In this document: piece by piece, positions 7,024-12,868 of the stretch | Position numbering within the stretch: position 1 is the stretch's first letter | Layout: every line of letters starts with the position of its first letter | Source: Candidatus Microgenomates bacterium | GTDB lineage: Bacteria > Patescibacteriota > Microgenomatia > 2-02-FULL-39-11 | Assembly (NCBI GenBank): GCA_022866885.1 | Contig: JALHWS010000133.1 | Coordinates: 1 to 16,253 of the forward strand | Length of the DNA stretch: 16,253 bases | Direction of reading: 5' to 3' | The notes under the pieces: model-generated | Database searches by the model: none | Told to the model about the DNA's origin: nothing | The model's input: only the letters and a program-made list of their open reading frames with translations | Program-made: the position numbers and the translations under genes

Positions 7024-7701
7024 TCATTTCTCAAGCGCTAGATGTCTTATATTTCCCAGTTCCTTTTGGTAATCAGCCCGGTTAAAAGTAAATTTCATGA
7101 ATGATTTTTTAGTCTTAAAATTAGTTAATACTGCTTCAGAATTTATAGAGCTATCTTTTGTCTGTTTTAAATATTCTGAAAATGAAGAGTATGGGTAAGC
7201 GGCTATTTCTTTAATATTTTTTACAACATAAGATGTGTATGGATTTAAGTGTATATAACGGGATACATGAAGAAGTTGGTCGTCGTCTTCTATTCTGACT
7301 GCCTTAAACTTTCCCTGAAAAAGAGGACCATGCCGTTTATTTTTGACATTAAAATAACGGGTGTAACTGTTTGTTAAATCGCCGGTGAATTTGGAGATTC
7401 CGTTATCTTCGTTTTGCCGGAGAAGCAGATGAAAATGATTCGGCATCAGACAATAACAAATTAATTCGATAGAGAAATCATGCCGTTTAATCAGGGTTGC
7501 CAAAATCTTCTTCCTATCTTCGCCAGATAAAGTTAAAAATTTAGAGTACCGCATGGGAGTGCTCTTATTCTGGTAAAAGATGATTGTTTCGAAGAAGCGT
7601 TGATAGTCTCTCTTGTTGGTAAAGATTGGTTGACCGGTTAAACCTTTATTAAAGACGTGATAAATTTTTCCAGAGATTAAAAGGATAGTTCTGCCCGGCA
7701 T
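7024..7701 (-). CDS. REP-associated tyrosine transposase (RAYT, IS200-like Y1 HUH family)
   Basis: RAYTs are single-strand-specific HUH nucleases that recognise REP hairpins and are thought to spread them. The 225-aa product shows the family layout: GKIYHVFNKGL near the N-terminus (11-21), the HUH metal site PNHFHLLL (His89, His91), the tyrosine region NSYTRYFN (Tyr113 or Tyr116), then HGPLFQGKFKAVRI (124-137) and the LLHVSRYIHLNPY block (143-155). Length and motifs are intact, so it may be active. Palindromic repeat halves flank it on both sides: copy A starts 6 nt after the stop and copy B 22 nt before the start. The repeat arm appears to carry its promoter. Base composition is visibly more AT-rich than rarA. 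The last ~50 residues are not conserved. Confidence 0.9.
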   Translation of the reverse strand: MPGRTILLISGKIYHVFNKGLTGQPIFTNKRDYQRFFETIIFYQNKSTPMRYSKFLTLSGEDRKKILATLIKRHDFSIELICYCLMPNHFHLLLRQNEDNGISKFTGDLTNSYTRYFNVKNKRHGPLFQGKFKAVRIEDDDQLLHVSRYIHLNPYTSYVVKNIKEIAAYPYSSFSEYLKQTKDSSINSEAVLTNFKTKKSFMKFTFNRADYQKELGNIRHLALEK

Positions 7702-7707
7702 AGTTTC

Positions 7708-7737
7708 ATATTACTTCTAAAATACCAAAGGTGTCAA
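7708..7737 (-). promoter_or_regulatory. Promoter of the RAYT gene, built into repeat copy B
   Basis: On the minus strand a consensus TTGACA (7737-7732) lies in the left arm of repeat copy B. After an 18-nt spacer comes TAATAT (7713-7708), which ends 6 nt before the ATG at 7701, implying a leaderless mRNA. At the same place copy C near 9228 reads TTGGCA, a one-base loss of the consensus. Confidence 0.5.
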
Positions 7738-7759
7738 TAGCGTTTCACCTTAGAGGTGT
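7724..7759. repeat. REP-like repeat copy B (left arm plus core) between RAYT and the radical SAM gene
   Basis: The left arm starts ACCAAAGGTG at 7724 and runs to 7745; the core CACCTTAGAGGTGT (7746-7759) is identical to that in copies A and C. The left arm matches copy C at 19 of 22 positions, and similarity continues some 20 nt further into the RAYT leader. The right arm is absent, and the radical SAM gene's C-terminal codons begin directly. Confidence 0.85.
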
Positions 7760-8842
7760 GCTTTGAGAAAGCATTTCCAGATGGCATATTTTTGGTTGTT
7801 TTCTGGAAAAATCCCAAAGATGAAACGAATTGCCCAAACATTCCTCCCAAAAATTACACTTGATACATTTGTCACATCTGGTACGATTTTTATCTCTAAA
7901 AAACTGAAACTTTTTATCCCACACGATAGAAAAACGGTCTCTTTTTACATTTCCCTGTATTAATGCTTTTATTCTTGGGACATTGGGACAAACATATATA
8001 TCACCGTTAAAAAGGATGCTGGCAGTATTTATTCCAGTATTGCAGTAAAAAAGATTCTTTCTGACTTTTCCTTCGAATTCTAAACCAAGGAATCCGGCAC
8101 AACCATAGGTAACATCAATCTTAGACTTTGCCCTCTTTTCTTTTATAAACAGCAAAAGCTTTTTTAATTGTTTATTATTTAGTAATAAACTGGTATTAAA
8201 TTCAGCTCTGCCGATGGGATCAACATTAAAAACTCTCCATGAATGGATACTTAAAGAAGAAAAAGTACGGTACATTTCTTCTAATTGGTCAATATTTCCT
8301 TGATGAATAGTTGTCGTAATCTGAAGATTTTGCATAAAATTTGCTTCTGATAAAAGACGGACAGCGTTTATTGCTCTATGATATGCTCCTTTCATACTAC
8401 GAAATTCATCATGTTTCCTGCCAATCCCGTCTATACTGACGACAATAGTTTTCATCCCGGATTCTTTCATTTTTTTGACGATCTCTTTGTTTACTAAAAA
8501 ACCATTAGTAACCATACCCCAATTAAAACCTAGATGATTGACATAAGTCATGATTTCAAAGAGATCTTTTCTTACTAACGGTTCACCGCCTGTTACGGCA
8601 ACCATAATATCTTTCGGGTTGAAATCCTCGGCAATCGTTCGGAATGTTTTTTTAATTTCATCTACAGTGAGTTCGCCTTTAATAGTTTTCCGGCCGGCGT
8701 TACTGCCGCAATGTTTACAATAAAAATTACAATTCATGGTACATTCCCAGAAAAGATAAGTCAGTTTATGTTGGCGTCTGAGGTAGTTTTTATAAAGGGA
8801 TAAGACTCGGAGTTGTCCTGTTTTTAAAATTTGTTCAAACAC
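7745..8842 (-). CDS. Radical SAM/SPASM enzyme, rSAM/lipoprotein-system-like peptide maturase
   Basis: This is a probable peptide- or protein-modifying radical SAM enzyme. The 365-aa product has the [4Fe-4S] motif C38-x3-C42-x2-C45 within FWECTMNCNFYCKHCGSNAG, GGEP at 85-88 and VSIDG at 135-139. A SPASM-type domain follows: Cys267-x12-Gly280-x4-Cys285, then Cys323, 326, 329, 335 and Cys353. FIxR, WRVFNVDPIGRAE (202-214), YGCAGFLG (246-253), IQGNV and CLGNSFHLW (335-343) match what I remember of the Bacteroidetes 'radical SAM enzyme, rSAM/lipoprotein system' family (TIGR04133), not checked here. The start is a GTG at 8842; no ATG precedes the iron-sulfur motif except within it. It follows the 86-aa peptide gene by 18 nt in the same frame after two TAA codons, so both are probably one operon. 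The last residues (TPLR) and the stop are encoded by repeat copy B. The gene is AT-richer than rarA. Confidence 0.88.
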   Translation of the reverse strand: MFEQILKTGQLRVLSLYKNYLRRQHKLTYLFWECTMNCNFYCKHCGSNAGRKTIKGELTVDEIKKTFRTIAEDFNPKDIMVAVTGGEPLVRKDLFEIMTYVNHLGFNWGMVTNGFLVNKEIVKKMKESGMKTIVVSIDGIGRKHDEFRSMKGAYHRAINAVRLLSEANFMQNLQITTTIHQGNIDQLEEMYRTFSSLSIHSWRVFNVDPIGRAEFNTSLLLNNKQLKKLLLFIKEKRAKSKIDVTYGCAGFLGLEFEGKVRKNLFYCNTGINTASILFNGDIYVCPNVPRIKALIQGNVKRDRFSIVWDKKFQFFRDKNRTRCDKCIKCNFWEECLGNSFHLWDFSRKQPKICHLEMLSQSTPLR

Positions 8843-8860
8843 TGTGGGTATTAACTGTTA

Positions 8861-9121
8861 TTATTTATGTCTTATTCTTTTTATAACAAATATTAAACCT
8901 AGGATTAATGATAGGACAATAACGACAGGTAATAAGGCATAAGAAAGAATACGGATTATATTACTTGAGAGTGTTGGTTCGACAGGAACTCCATACAATG
9001 CTTGAGCTGGCGGTGGGCCATACAAAACATGAATATTATCTGCTAATGACGATATAGGAGAAAATAAAATTGATAATAAACTTACTTTCTGAATACTTTT
9101 TAATCGATCTTTTATAATCAT
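8861..9121 (-). CDS. Small exported, membrane-anchored peptide with repeated LYGxP blocks (candidate substrate of the radical SAM enzyme)
   Basis: I do not recognise a named family for this 86-aa protein. Residues 1-27 look like a signal peptide: basic MIIKDRLKSIQK, a hydrophobic VSLLSILFSPISSLA and a likely cut after Ala27. The outer segment carries LYGPPPAQA (about 34-42) and LYGVPVEP (about 43-50), two LYG-x-P blocks directly in series. A membrane helix follows at about 57-80, ending in basic KRIRHK. The predicted form is therefore a short, tyrosine- and proline-rich loop displayed outside the membrane and anchored by its C-terminus. YG-x-P near the mature N-terminus also occurs, as I recall, in small lipoproteins paired with radical SAM enzymes like the one encoded 18 nt downstream. 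That makes it a candidate precursor or target; this is inference. Confidence 0.75.
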   Translation of the reverse strand: MIIKDRLKSIQKVSLLSILFSPISSLADNIHVLYGPPPAQALYGVPVEPTLSSNIIRILSYALLPVVIVLSLILGLIFVIKRIRHK

Positions 9122-9140
9122 ACGTATATACTTTATTAAA

Positions 9141-9167
9141 TTTATAACAATTCCTTAATTACGTCAA
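9141..9167 (-). promoter_or_regulatory. Possible promoter of the peptide-radical SAM operon
   Basis: On the minus strand TTGACG (9167-9162) and TATAAA (9146-9141) are 15 nt apart, short of the optimum, and the leader would be about 12 nt. It is the best match in the AT-rich spacer before the 86-aa peptide gene. Confidence 0.3.
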
Positions 9168-9227
9168 TATGACAAAAGAAAATAATTCAAACTGATTGTA
9201 TTCATAATTCCAATATACTTCCAAATT

Positions 9228-9284
9228 ACCAAAGGTGCCAATAACGGTTCACCTTAGAGGTGTACTAGATAGGGCACCTCTGGT
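9228..9284. repeat. REP-like repeat copy C, complete (left arm, core, right arm)
   Basis: This 57-nt unit has the left arm (9228-9249, starting ACCAAAGGTGCC), the core CACCTTAGAGGTGT (9250-9263) and the right arm (9264-9284, ending GGCACCTCTGGT). The outermost 12 nt are inverted repeats (11 of 12). The core forms a CACCT/AGGTG hairpin, and AGAGGTG can alternatively pair with CACCTCT. The left arm matches copy B at 19/22 and the right arm copy A at 17/21. It lies 17 nt beyond the stop of the DUF2207 gene. Followed by TTTTT on the plus strand, it could also act as a terminator for plus-strand transcripts. Confidence 0.85.
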
Positions 9285-9301
9285 TTTTCAAAACATCCTG
9301 C

Positions 9302-11140
9302 TCATCCCGCGCCGCCACCGCCTCCACCGCCTCCACCGCCGCCACCGCCTGAAAATCCTCCTCCTCCGCCTGAAGAATAATGAGAAGCAGATGTGGAAGC
9401 AGTTTGCAGTTCCGAAGTCATGACATTAAGCGAATGCACCATACTGCTCATCGATTCTCCCATACCGCCGATATTTCTCATATTTACACCGGCCGCCCAG
9501 TACCAAAGAACAGGCGAAGCCTGCGGATTTTCCAAAATTTGGGGCAGCATTTTGATGATTTTTTCGGCGCAACCGAACAGAATGGCGAAAACCAGGTAGT
9601 GTTCCCAGAGTTTGTAAGCTTCAGGTGGAATTTCCTTGAATTTGCCGAAATCGTTTAAGAAATGCTTGAAAGCTTTCCACATGGCTGCCTCTTGGGACCA
9701 TTTTTTCTCCCAGCGTTTCATTTTCGGGACAATGATAACGGAGATAATTATCAATAAGGGATTAAGGGTTAGTATGGCGACGATGACTGAACCGATCAAA
9801 GCCTTTGTATAAATATCCTGGCTTTTCTTCTCGATAAGACCGAGTTTATCGGTTTGTTTTTTGACTTTATCCTGCCACTCTTTCCACCACTGCTCAAAGT
9901 CCCGCGGGTGGCTTTTCAACCAGTCTTTGATCTCTTCCATCGTCACGCTATCGTCCGTTTTATTTTCTTTGCCTGAAGGCTTATTAAATAACTTATCGAT
10001 AGATGTTGCTTCAGATTTTCCGATAGTAATAAAAACCAGATCCAACAAATCTTCTTCGAAATCTTTGAGTTTTTCATTTATTTTTTGCCAGCGTTTATCA
10101 AGAGTCAAAGTGGTTTTGATCTCTTTTTTTGTCCCCAATAGACCGCTTTTGAGCTTTATCTCATCGCGCATCTGCAGATAGCCTTTTCTGGCCAGGTCAA
10201 AAAGGGTAGCGGTAAAAGCATTAATCTGAGGTTTGCCGCCTTGTTTGAGGAGGATATCAACCTGCGCCGGATTTAAGTTGCTTGGTAACTCCCGGACATA
10301 TTCGGGAATATCGGGGAATTTATATTCCTGTCCGTATTTTTTCCACAGATAAAAAAGGATAATGACCCATAAAAAAGGAAGAGAAAAGACAAGTAAAGCC
10401 CAGACAACCATGATCCGGCCGATTGATTTAGCTTGCTGCTGCGCTTGTTTGGCGGCGGCGATCGTTTGTTCGACAAAGCCTTTTTCTTCATTTTTTATTT
10501 CCGTCAATTTTATTCCTCCATCGGGATTACCCAAGATCATCGATGTAGGGAAGATAACCCTGATTTCCATAAATTGACCGGCGGCCAAGCTTTGGGCGGT
10601 AAATTTAGCGGTTTTGAGGTCGACAATTTCCGATTGGCCATTTAGCGGTCCGTGTCCGTAAACCAGGATTTCTGACTTATCGGAAACCATTTGAGGAAGG
10701 TGTACTGTGATATCTACGTTGTGGTGGCCGATTTGCCAGTCGTTACCGATGACTTTCCAATATAGTTCTGCCACGTCCTGATATTTTTTTATGGTATTAA
10801 GGCCTCTGTATTTGATGAGAAAAGTTTTTTCCTCGTCGTTTGCCTGATAACCCCATTTGGCATAAAAGCGGCCGCTGCGGTTGCCGCTGTCAAGGAGATT
10901 AACAGAAGATCCATCGGCAGCGTTCACGGAAAAACTGTCAATTACCGCCGGGATCCACATCTCCGCCCAACTGTATGAGCCGGAAAAGTCATAAGTCAGC
11001 TGTTCGGAAACAACGATAGACTTATCATTATTAATAAGGATGTCAAACTTGTCGGAGGTGATGGAGTAAGATTTGGCAAATACGTTGGTAGGGAAGAAAA
11101 GGAAAAAAAAGAAGAAGATGGTCAAGAATATTTTTTTCAT
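9302..11140 (-). CDS. DUF2207 family membrane protein with glycine-rich C-terminus
   Basis: This 612-aa protein has the layout of DUF2207 (PF09972): a signal peptide (1-22, ending FPTNVFA), an extracellular beta-rich domain (about 23-205) with the usual YSITSDKFDILINNDKS start, and a membrane helix at about 241-266. A basic cytoplasmic region follows, with NPAQVDILLKQGG and FTATLFDLARKGYL (about 290-325), a typical winged-helix-like part of the family. A second hydrophobic segment spans about 446-473, and the tail (591-612) is almost pure glycine. Function is unknown; members are envelope proteins common in small-genome and Gram-positive bacteria. The Gly tail is encoded by a GC-rich, imperfect CCGCCTCCA-type repeat. 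It starts 17 nt after the 61-aa gene, probably in one operon. Confidence 0.9.
   Translation of the reverse strand: MKKIFLTIFFFFFLFFPTNVFAKSYSITSDKFDILINNDKSIVVSEQLTYDFSGSYSWAEMWIPAVIDSFSVNAADGSSVNLLDSGNRSGRFYAKWGYQANDEEKTFLIKYRGLNTIKKYQDVAELYWKVIGNDWQIGHHNVDITVHLPQMVSDKSEILVYGHGPLNGQSEIVDLKTAKFTAQSLAAGQFMEIRVIFPTSMILGNPDGGIKLTEIKNEEKGFVEQTIAAAKQAQQQAKSIGRIMVVWALLVFSLPFLWVIILFYLWKKYGQEYKFPDIPEYVRELPSNLNPAQVDILLKQGGKPQINAFTATLFDLARKGYLQMRDEIKLKSGLLGTKKEIKTTLTLDKRWQKINEKLKDFEEDLLDLVFITIGKSEATSIDKLFNKPSGKENKTDDSVTMEEIKDWLKSHPRDFEQWWKEWQDKVKKQTDKLGLIEKKSQDIYTKALIGSVIVAILTLNPLLIIISVIIVPKMKRWEKKWSQEAAMWKAFKHFLNDFGKFKEIPPEAYKLWEHYLVFAILFGCAEKIIKMLPQILENPQASPVLWYWAAGVNMRNIGGMGESMSSMVHSLNVMTSELQTASTSASHYSSGGGGGFSGGGGGGGGGGGGGAG
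9307..9368. repeat. GC-rich CCGCC/CCACC triplet-type repeat encoding the glycine tail
   Basis: Imperfect repeats of CCGCCTCCA and CCGCCGCCA units, then CCTCCTCCTCCG, encode the Gly-rich C-terminus of the DUF2207 protein on the minus strand. Such tracts are prone to length change by slippage. It is coding and does not have CRISPR structure. Confidence 0.7.
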
Positions 11141-11157
11141 GAGTGCAATAACTAAAA

Positions 11158-11343
11158 TTATTCTTTGAAAGCTCTGTTTAATAAAGAGGCAGCTATTCCG
11201 GGGGCCATAGTATTGGTTTTTTGGGCAAACGTTGCCAATTGATCTAATAATCCCACATTAGTCGCGAATCCTTGAGGATCAGATAATGGATCTCTTTCTC
11301 CCGGAACTGAGATTGGATTTATTTTATCAGGTGTAATACTCAT
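11158..11343 (-). CDS. Small hypothetical protein (61 aa)
   Basis: I do not recognise it. It is a 61-aa mostly polar protein with no signal peptide or clear membrane helix. The first half is Pro/Asp-rich (residues 6-24), and the second is mildly amphipathic and could be helical (about 30-60). It sits between the transglycosylase-domain gene (42 nt upstream, across a T-rich low-complexity spacer) and the DUF2207 gene (17 nt downstream) in the same direction. That spacing and the lack of a competing frame support it as a real gene. Alternatively it could be a chance open frame. Confidence 0.5.
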   Translation of the reverse strand: MSITPDKINPISVPGERDPLSDPQGFATNVGLLDQLATFAQKTNTMAPGIAASLLNRAFKE

Positions 11344-11385
11344 ATTTTTTTGTTATTTGTTTTATGTTATATGTTCTATGTTTTA

Positions 11386-12126
11386 TTATTTATTTGCCAA
11401 CTTTCTCGGATCGGCATAAGTATAGTACCAGCTGCAAAAGCGATCAATGTGCCCCGGATAAGGGTAGCCGAAAAGATTACCGCAGTTATAAACAGTAGTC
11501 ATCTGTTCCGGTCCCAGCGGTCCGTATGTCTCAAGCGTATTTTTGTGATAGCGGCCGATCAGGTCGATCGCCACTTCCGGTTTATACATTTCCTCCGGCG
11601 ATCCTGTAAAGCCCAGACCCAAAGCAGTCGTATAAAGTATCTGTCCCAATCCGTAGCTGGCGTCGTTGATATGGCTTTCATATCGGTATGCCATCGGATT
11701 GCCTTCGGACTCGGTCATGATGGTGGCGAAGATAAGTTGCGGATCTATCCCGTATTTTTCGGCCACTTCATCGATAATATTTCCATAAAGCTTCCATACC
11801 CGTTTAGCTTCTTCCTCAGGAGCCAAATCTTCCAGGTCAAGTTGATCCTTCGGGGTTGTAACCAAAGAAGCCGGTGTAGGTCTCGGAGTCAAACCGGAAG
11901 GATTGATCATCAGTTGGTTGGTCAAAATGAGTGCCGCAGCGATATTCTGCGAATATTTCTGCAGATTGTCAAGGTCGATATGATGATCAAGGAGCCATTG
12001 GTAGACCTCTTTATGTTTTATCCGCAGTTCTTCTTTCAGTTTTTCCCGTTTATCGATAAGTCTTTTCTTGATGTCTTGGAGCTGTTGGGGAGTAAGTTGT
12101 AAAGCGGATTGTTGATTTTGAACCAT
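11386..12126 (-). CDS. SLT-type lytic transglycosylase domain protein without an obvious export signal
   Basis: Lytic transglycosylases cut the glycan strands of peptidoglycan. In this 246-aa protein the C-terminal half (about 115-217) has the goose-lysozyme/SLT signature: YGIDPQLIFATIMTESEGNP with the catalytic Glu at 139, then SYGLGQILY (157-165, the GLxQ motif) and VYNCGN (212-217). The N-terminal half is a charged, helical region (about 12-58) followed by a weak hydrophobic stretch (61-75) and a Pro/Thr linker. There is no N-terminal signal peptide, which is unusual for a wall-cutting enzyme. It would need a non-classical route, or it could act with a secretion or pilus apparatus. It lies 22 nt after the L,D-transpeptidase gene on the same strand. 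Confidence 0.85.
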   Translation of the reverse strand: MVQNQQSALQLTPQQLQDIKKRLIDKREKLKEELRIKHKEVYQWLLDHHIDLDNLQKYSQNIAAALILTNQLMINPSGLTPRPTPASLVTTPKDQLDLEDLAPEEEAKRVWKLYGNIIDEVAEKYGIDPQLIFATIMTESEGNPMAYRYESHINDASYGLGQILYTTALGLGFTGSPEEMYKPEVAIDLIGRYHKNTLETYGPLGPEQMTTVYNCGNLFGYPYPGHIDRFCSWYYTYADPRKLANK

Positions 12127-12148
12127 TAATAATTATTAAATTTAGAAT

Positions 12149-12802
12149 TTAATAATGGATGTTCACTCTCGTTCCCACACTAGCCCAATTGAAGATAGTG
12201 CAGGCATCGGGAGTGCGCATATTGACGCAGCCATGGCTCATCGGGTGTCCGAAATTATTATGCCAATAAGTACCATGCAGGCCGTAGCCTTTGTAAAAAT
12301 ACATGGTGCAGGGAACATTGGGCAAATAGTAATAAGTTCCCAAAGCCTTTGATCCGCCTTTCATGGTTGTTGAAGCCAGTTTGGTCCAGATACGAAAATC
12401 CCCGGTTGGAGTCGGAGCCCATTTGCCGGATGAAATGAGGTAATTACCTATCTGGTTACCATTATCCCAGGCATAAAGTCGCTGTTGTGACAGGTTTATT
12501 TCAATCCAGCGGCTGTCATCAGTGCCCAAAACCGCGCTCTCTTCGTCTCCGGTTTGCGCAGTCGGCGGCAGTTGGGCCAACTGTGACACTTCACTATTAT
12601 AATCATATACGAAATCCTGGTTATTAAAGACGTAAGAGGCGACTTCGGGATTTGGTTGAACATCTTGAACCATGATTTCCTCGACTTTTTGGTCCGAAGC
12701 CAGTTCACTAGAGAGAAGGTAAGCGGAATATTTCGGTAAACCGAGAGTGATGCCGGCCAGGACATAAATAGCAATCAGAAAACTGTAGAAATATTGTTTC
12801 AT
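12149..12802 (-). CDS. L,D-transpeptidase (YkuD domain), exported
   Basis: L,D-transpeptidases form 3-3 cross-links in peptidoglycan or attach proteins to it, outside the membrane. The 217-aa protein has an N-terminal signal or anchor helix (about 4-22), a low-complexity linker (about 35-95), and a YkuD domain from WIEINLSQQRLYAWDNG (99-115) to the C-terminus. The catalytic motif is at 175-195: His176 in LHGTYWH and SHGCVNM with His190 and Cys192, all key residues intact. TPTGDFRIWTK (131-141) is also typical. It is divergent from the 183-aa gene and shares an overlapping promoter region with it. Confidence 0.93.
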   Translation of the reverse strand: MKQYFYSFLIAIYVLAGITLGLPKYSAYLLSSELASDQKVEEIMVQDVQPNPEVASYVFNNQDFVYDYNSEVSQLAQLPPTAQTGDEESAVLGTDDSRWIEINLSQQRLYAWDNGNQIGNYLISSGKWAPTPTGDFRIWTKLASTTMKGGSKALGTYYYLPNVPCTMYFYKGYGLHGTYWHNNFGHPMSHGCVNMRTPDACTIFNWASVGTRVNIHY

Positions 12803-12810
12803 CTAAATTT

Positions 12811-12840
12811 AATATAAAAGTAAAAAATTCCGTTTGTCAA
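12811..12840 (-). promoter_or_regulatory. Promoter of the L,D-transpeptidase gene, overlapping the divergent promoter
   Basis: On the minus strand a consensus TTGACA (12840-12835), an 18-nt spacer and TATATT (12816-12811) are present. The -10 box ends 8 nt before the ATG at 12802, so the mRNA would have no more than 1-2 leader bases. Its -35 box overlaps the -35 box of the plus-strand promoter base for base in the sequence TTTGTCAA. Confidence 0.65.
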
Positions 12841-12862
12841 TGGTTAAATGATATGTTATAAA
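12834..12862 (+). promoter_or_regulatory. Promoter of the 183-aa surface protein gene, leaderless type
   Basis: TTGTCA (12834-12839), a 17-nt spacer and TATAAA (12857-12862) make a five-of-six plus five-of-six promoter. The -10 box ends 6 nt before the ATG at 12869, so transcription should start at the start codon itself. No Shine-Dalgarno sequence could exist in such an mRNA. Confidence 0.65.
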
Positions 12863-12868
12863 TAATCC

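Noticed and set aside
8843..8860. Translational fusion of the 86-aa peptide with the radical SAM enzyme by readthrough, since both are in one frame
   Set aside because: Two consecutive TAA codons separate them, and nothing in the sequence suggests recoding; two genes with a GTG start for the second are simpler.
6983..9284. The three CACCTTAGAGGTGT copies as a CRISPR array or attachment sites of an integrase element
   Set aside because: Copies are about 750 and 1500 nt apart with genes between them, and no Cas or integrase gene is seen. Association with a RAYT gene explains them better.
9307..9368. CRISPR-like short GC-rich repeats
   Set aside because: There are no spacers and the units are 3-9 nt; they encode the glycine tail typical of DUF2207 proteins.
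11344..11393. T-rich TTATG/TTCTATG-like runs as a regulatory RNA or repeat array
   Set aside because: Low-complexity spacer of about 40 nt without stable pairing or regular unit length; nothing supports a specific function.
11350..12102. Plus-strand 250-codon open frame
   Set aside because: It lies antisense to the SLT transglycosylase gene, which has clear catalytic motifs; the plus-strand translation has no recognisable domain.
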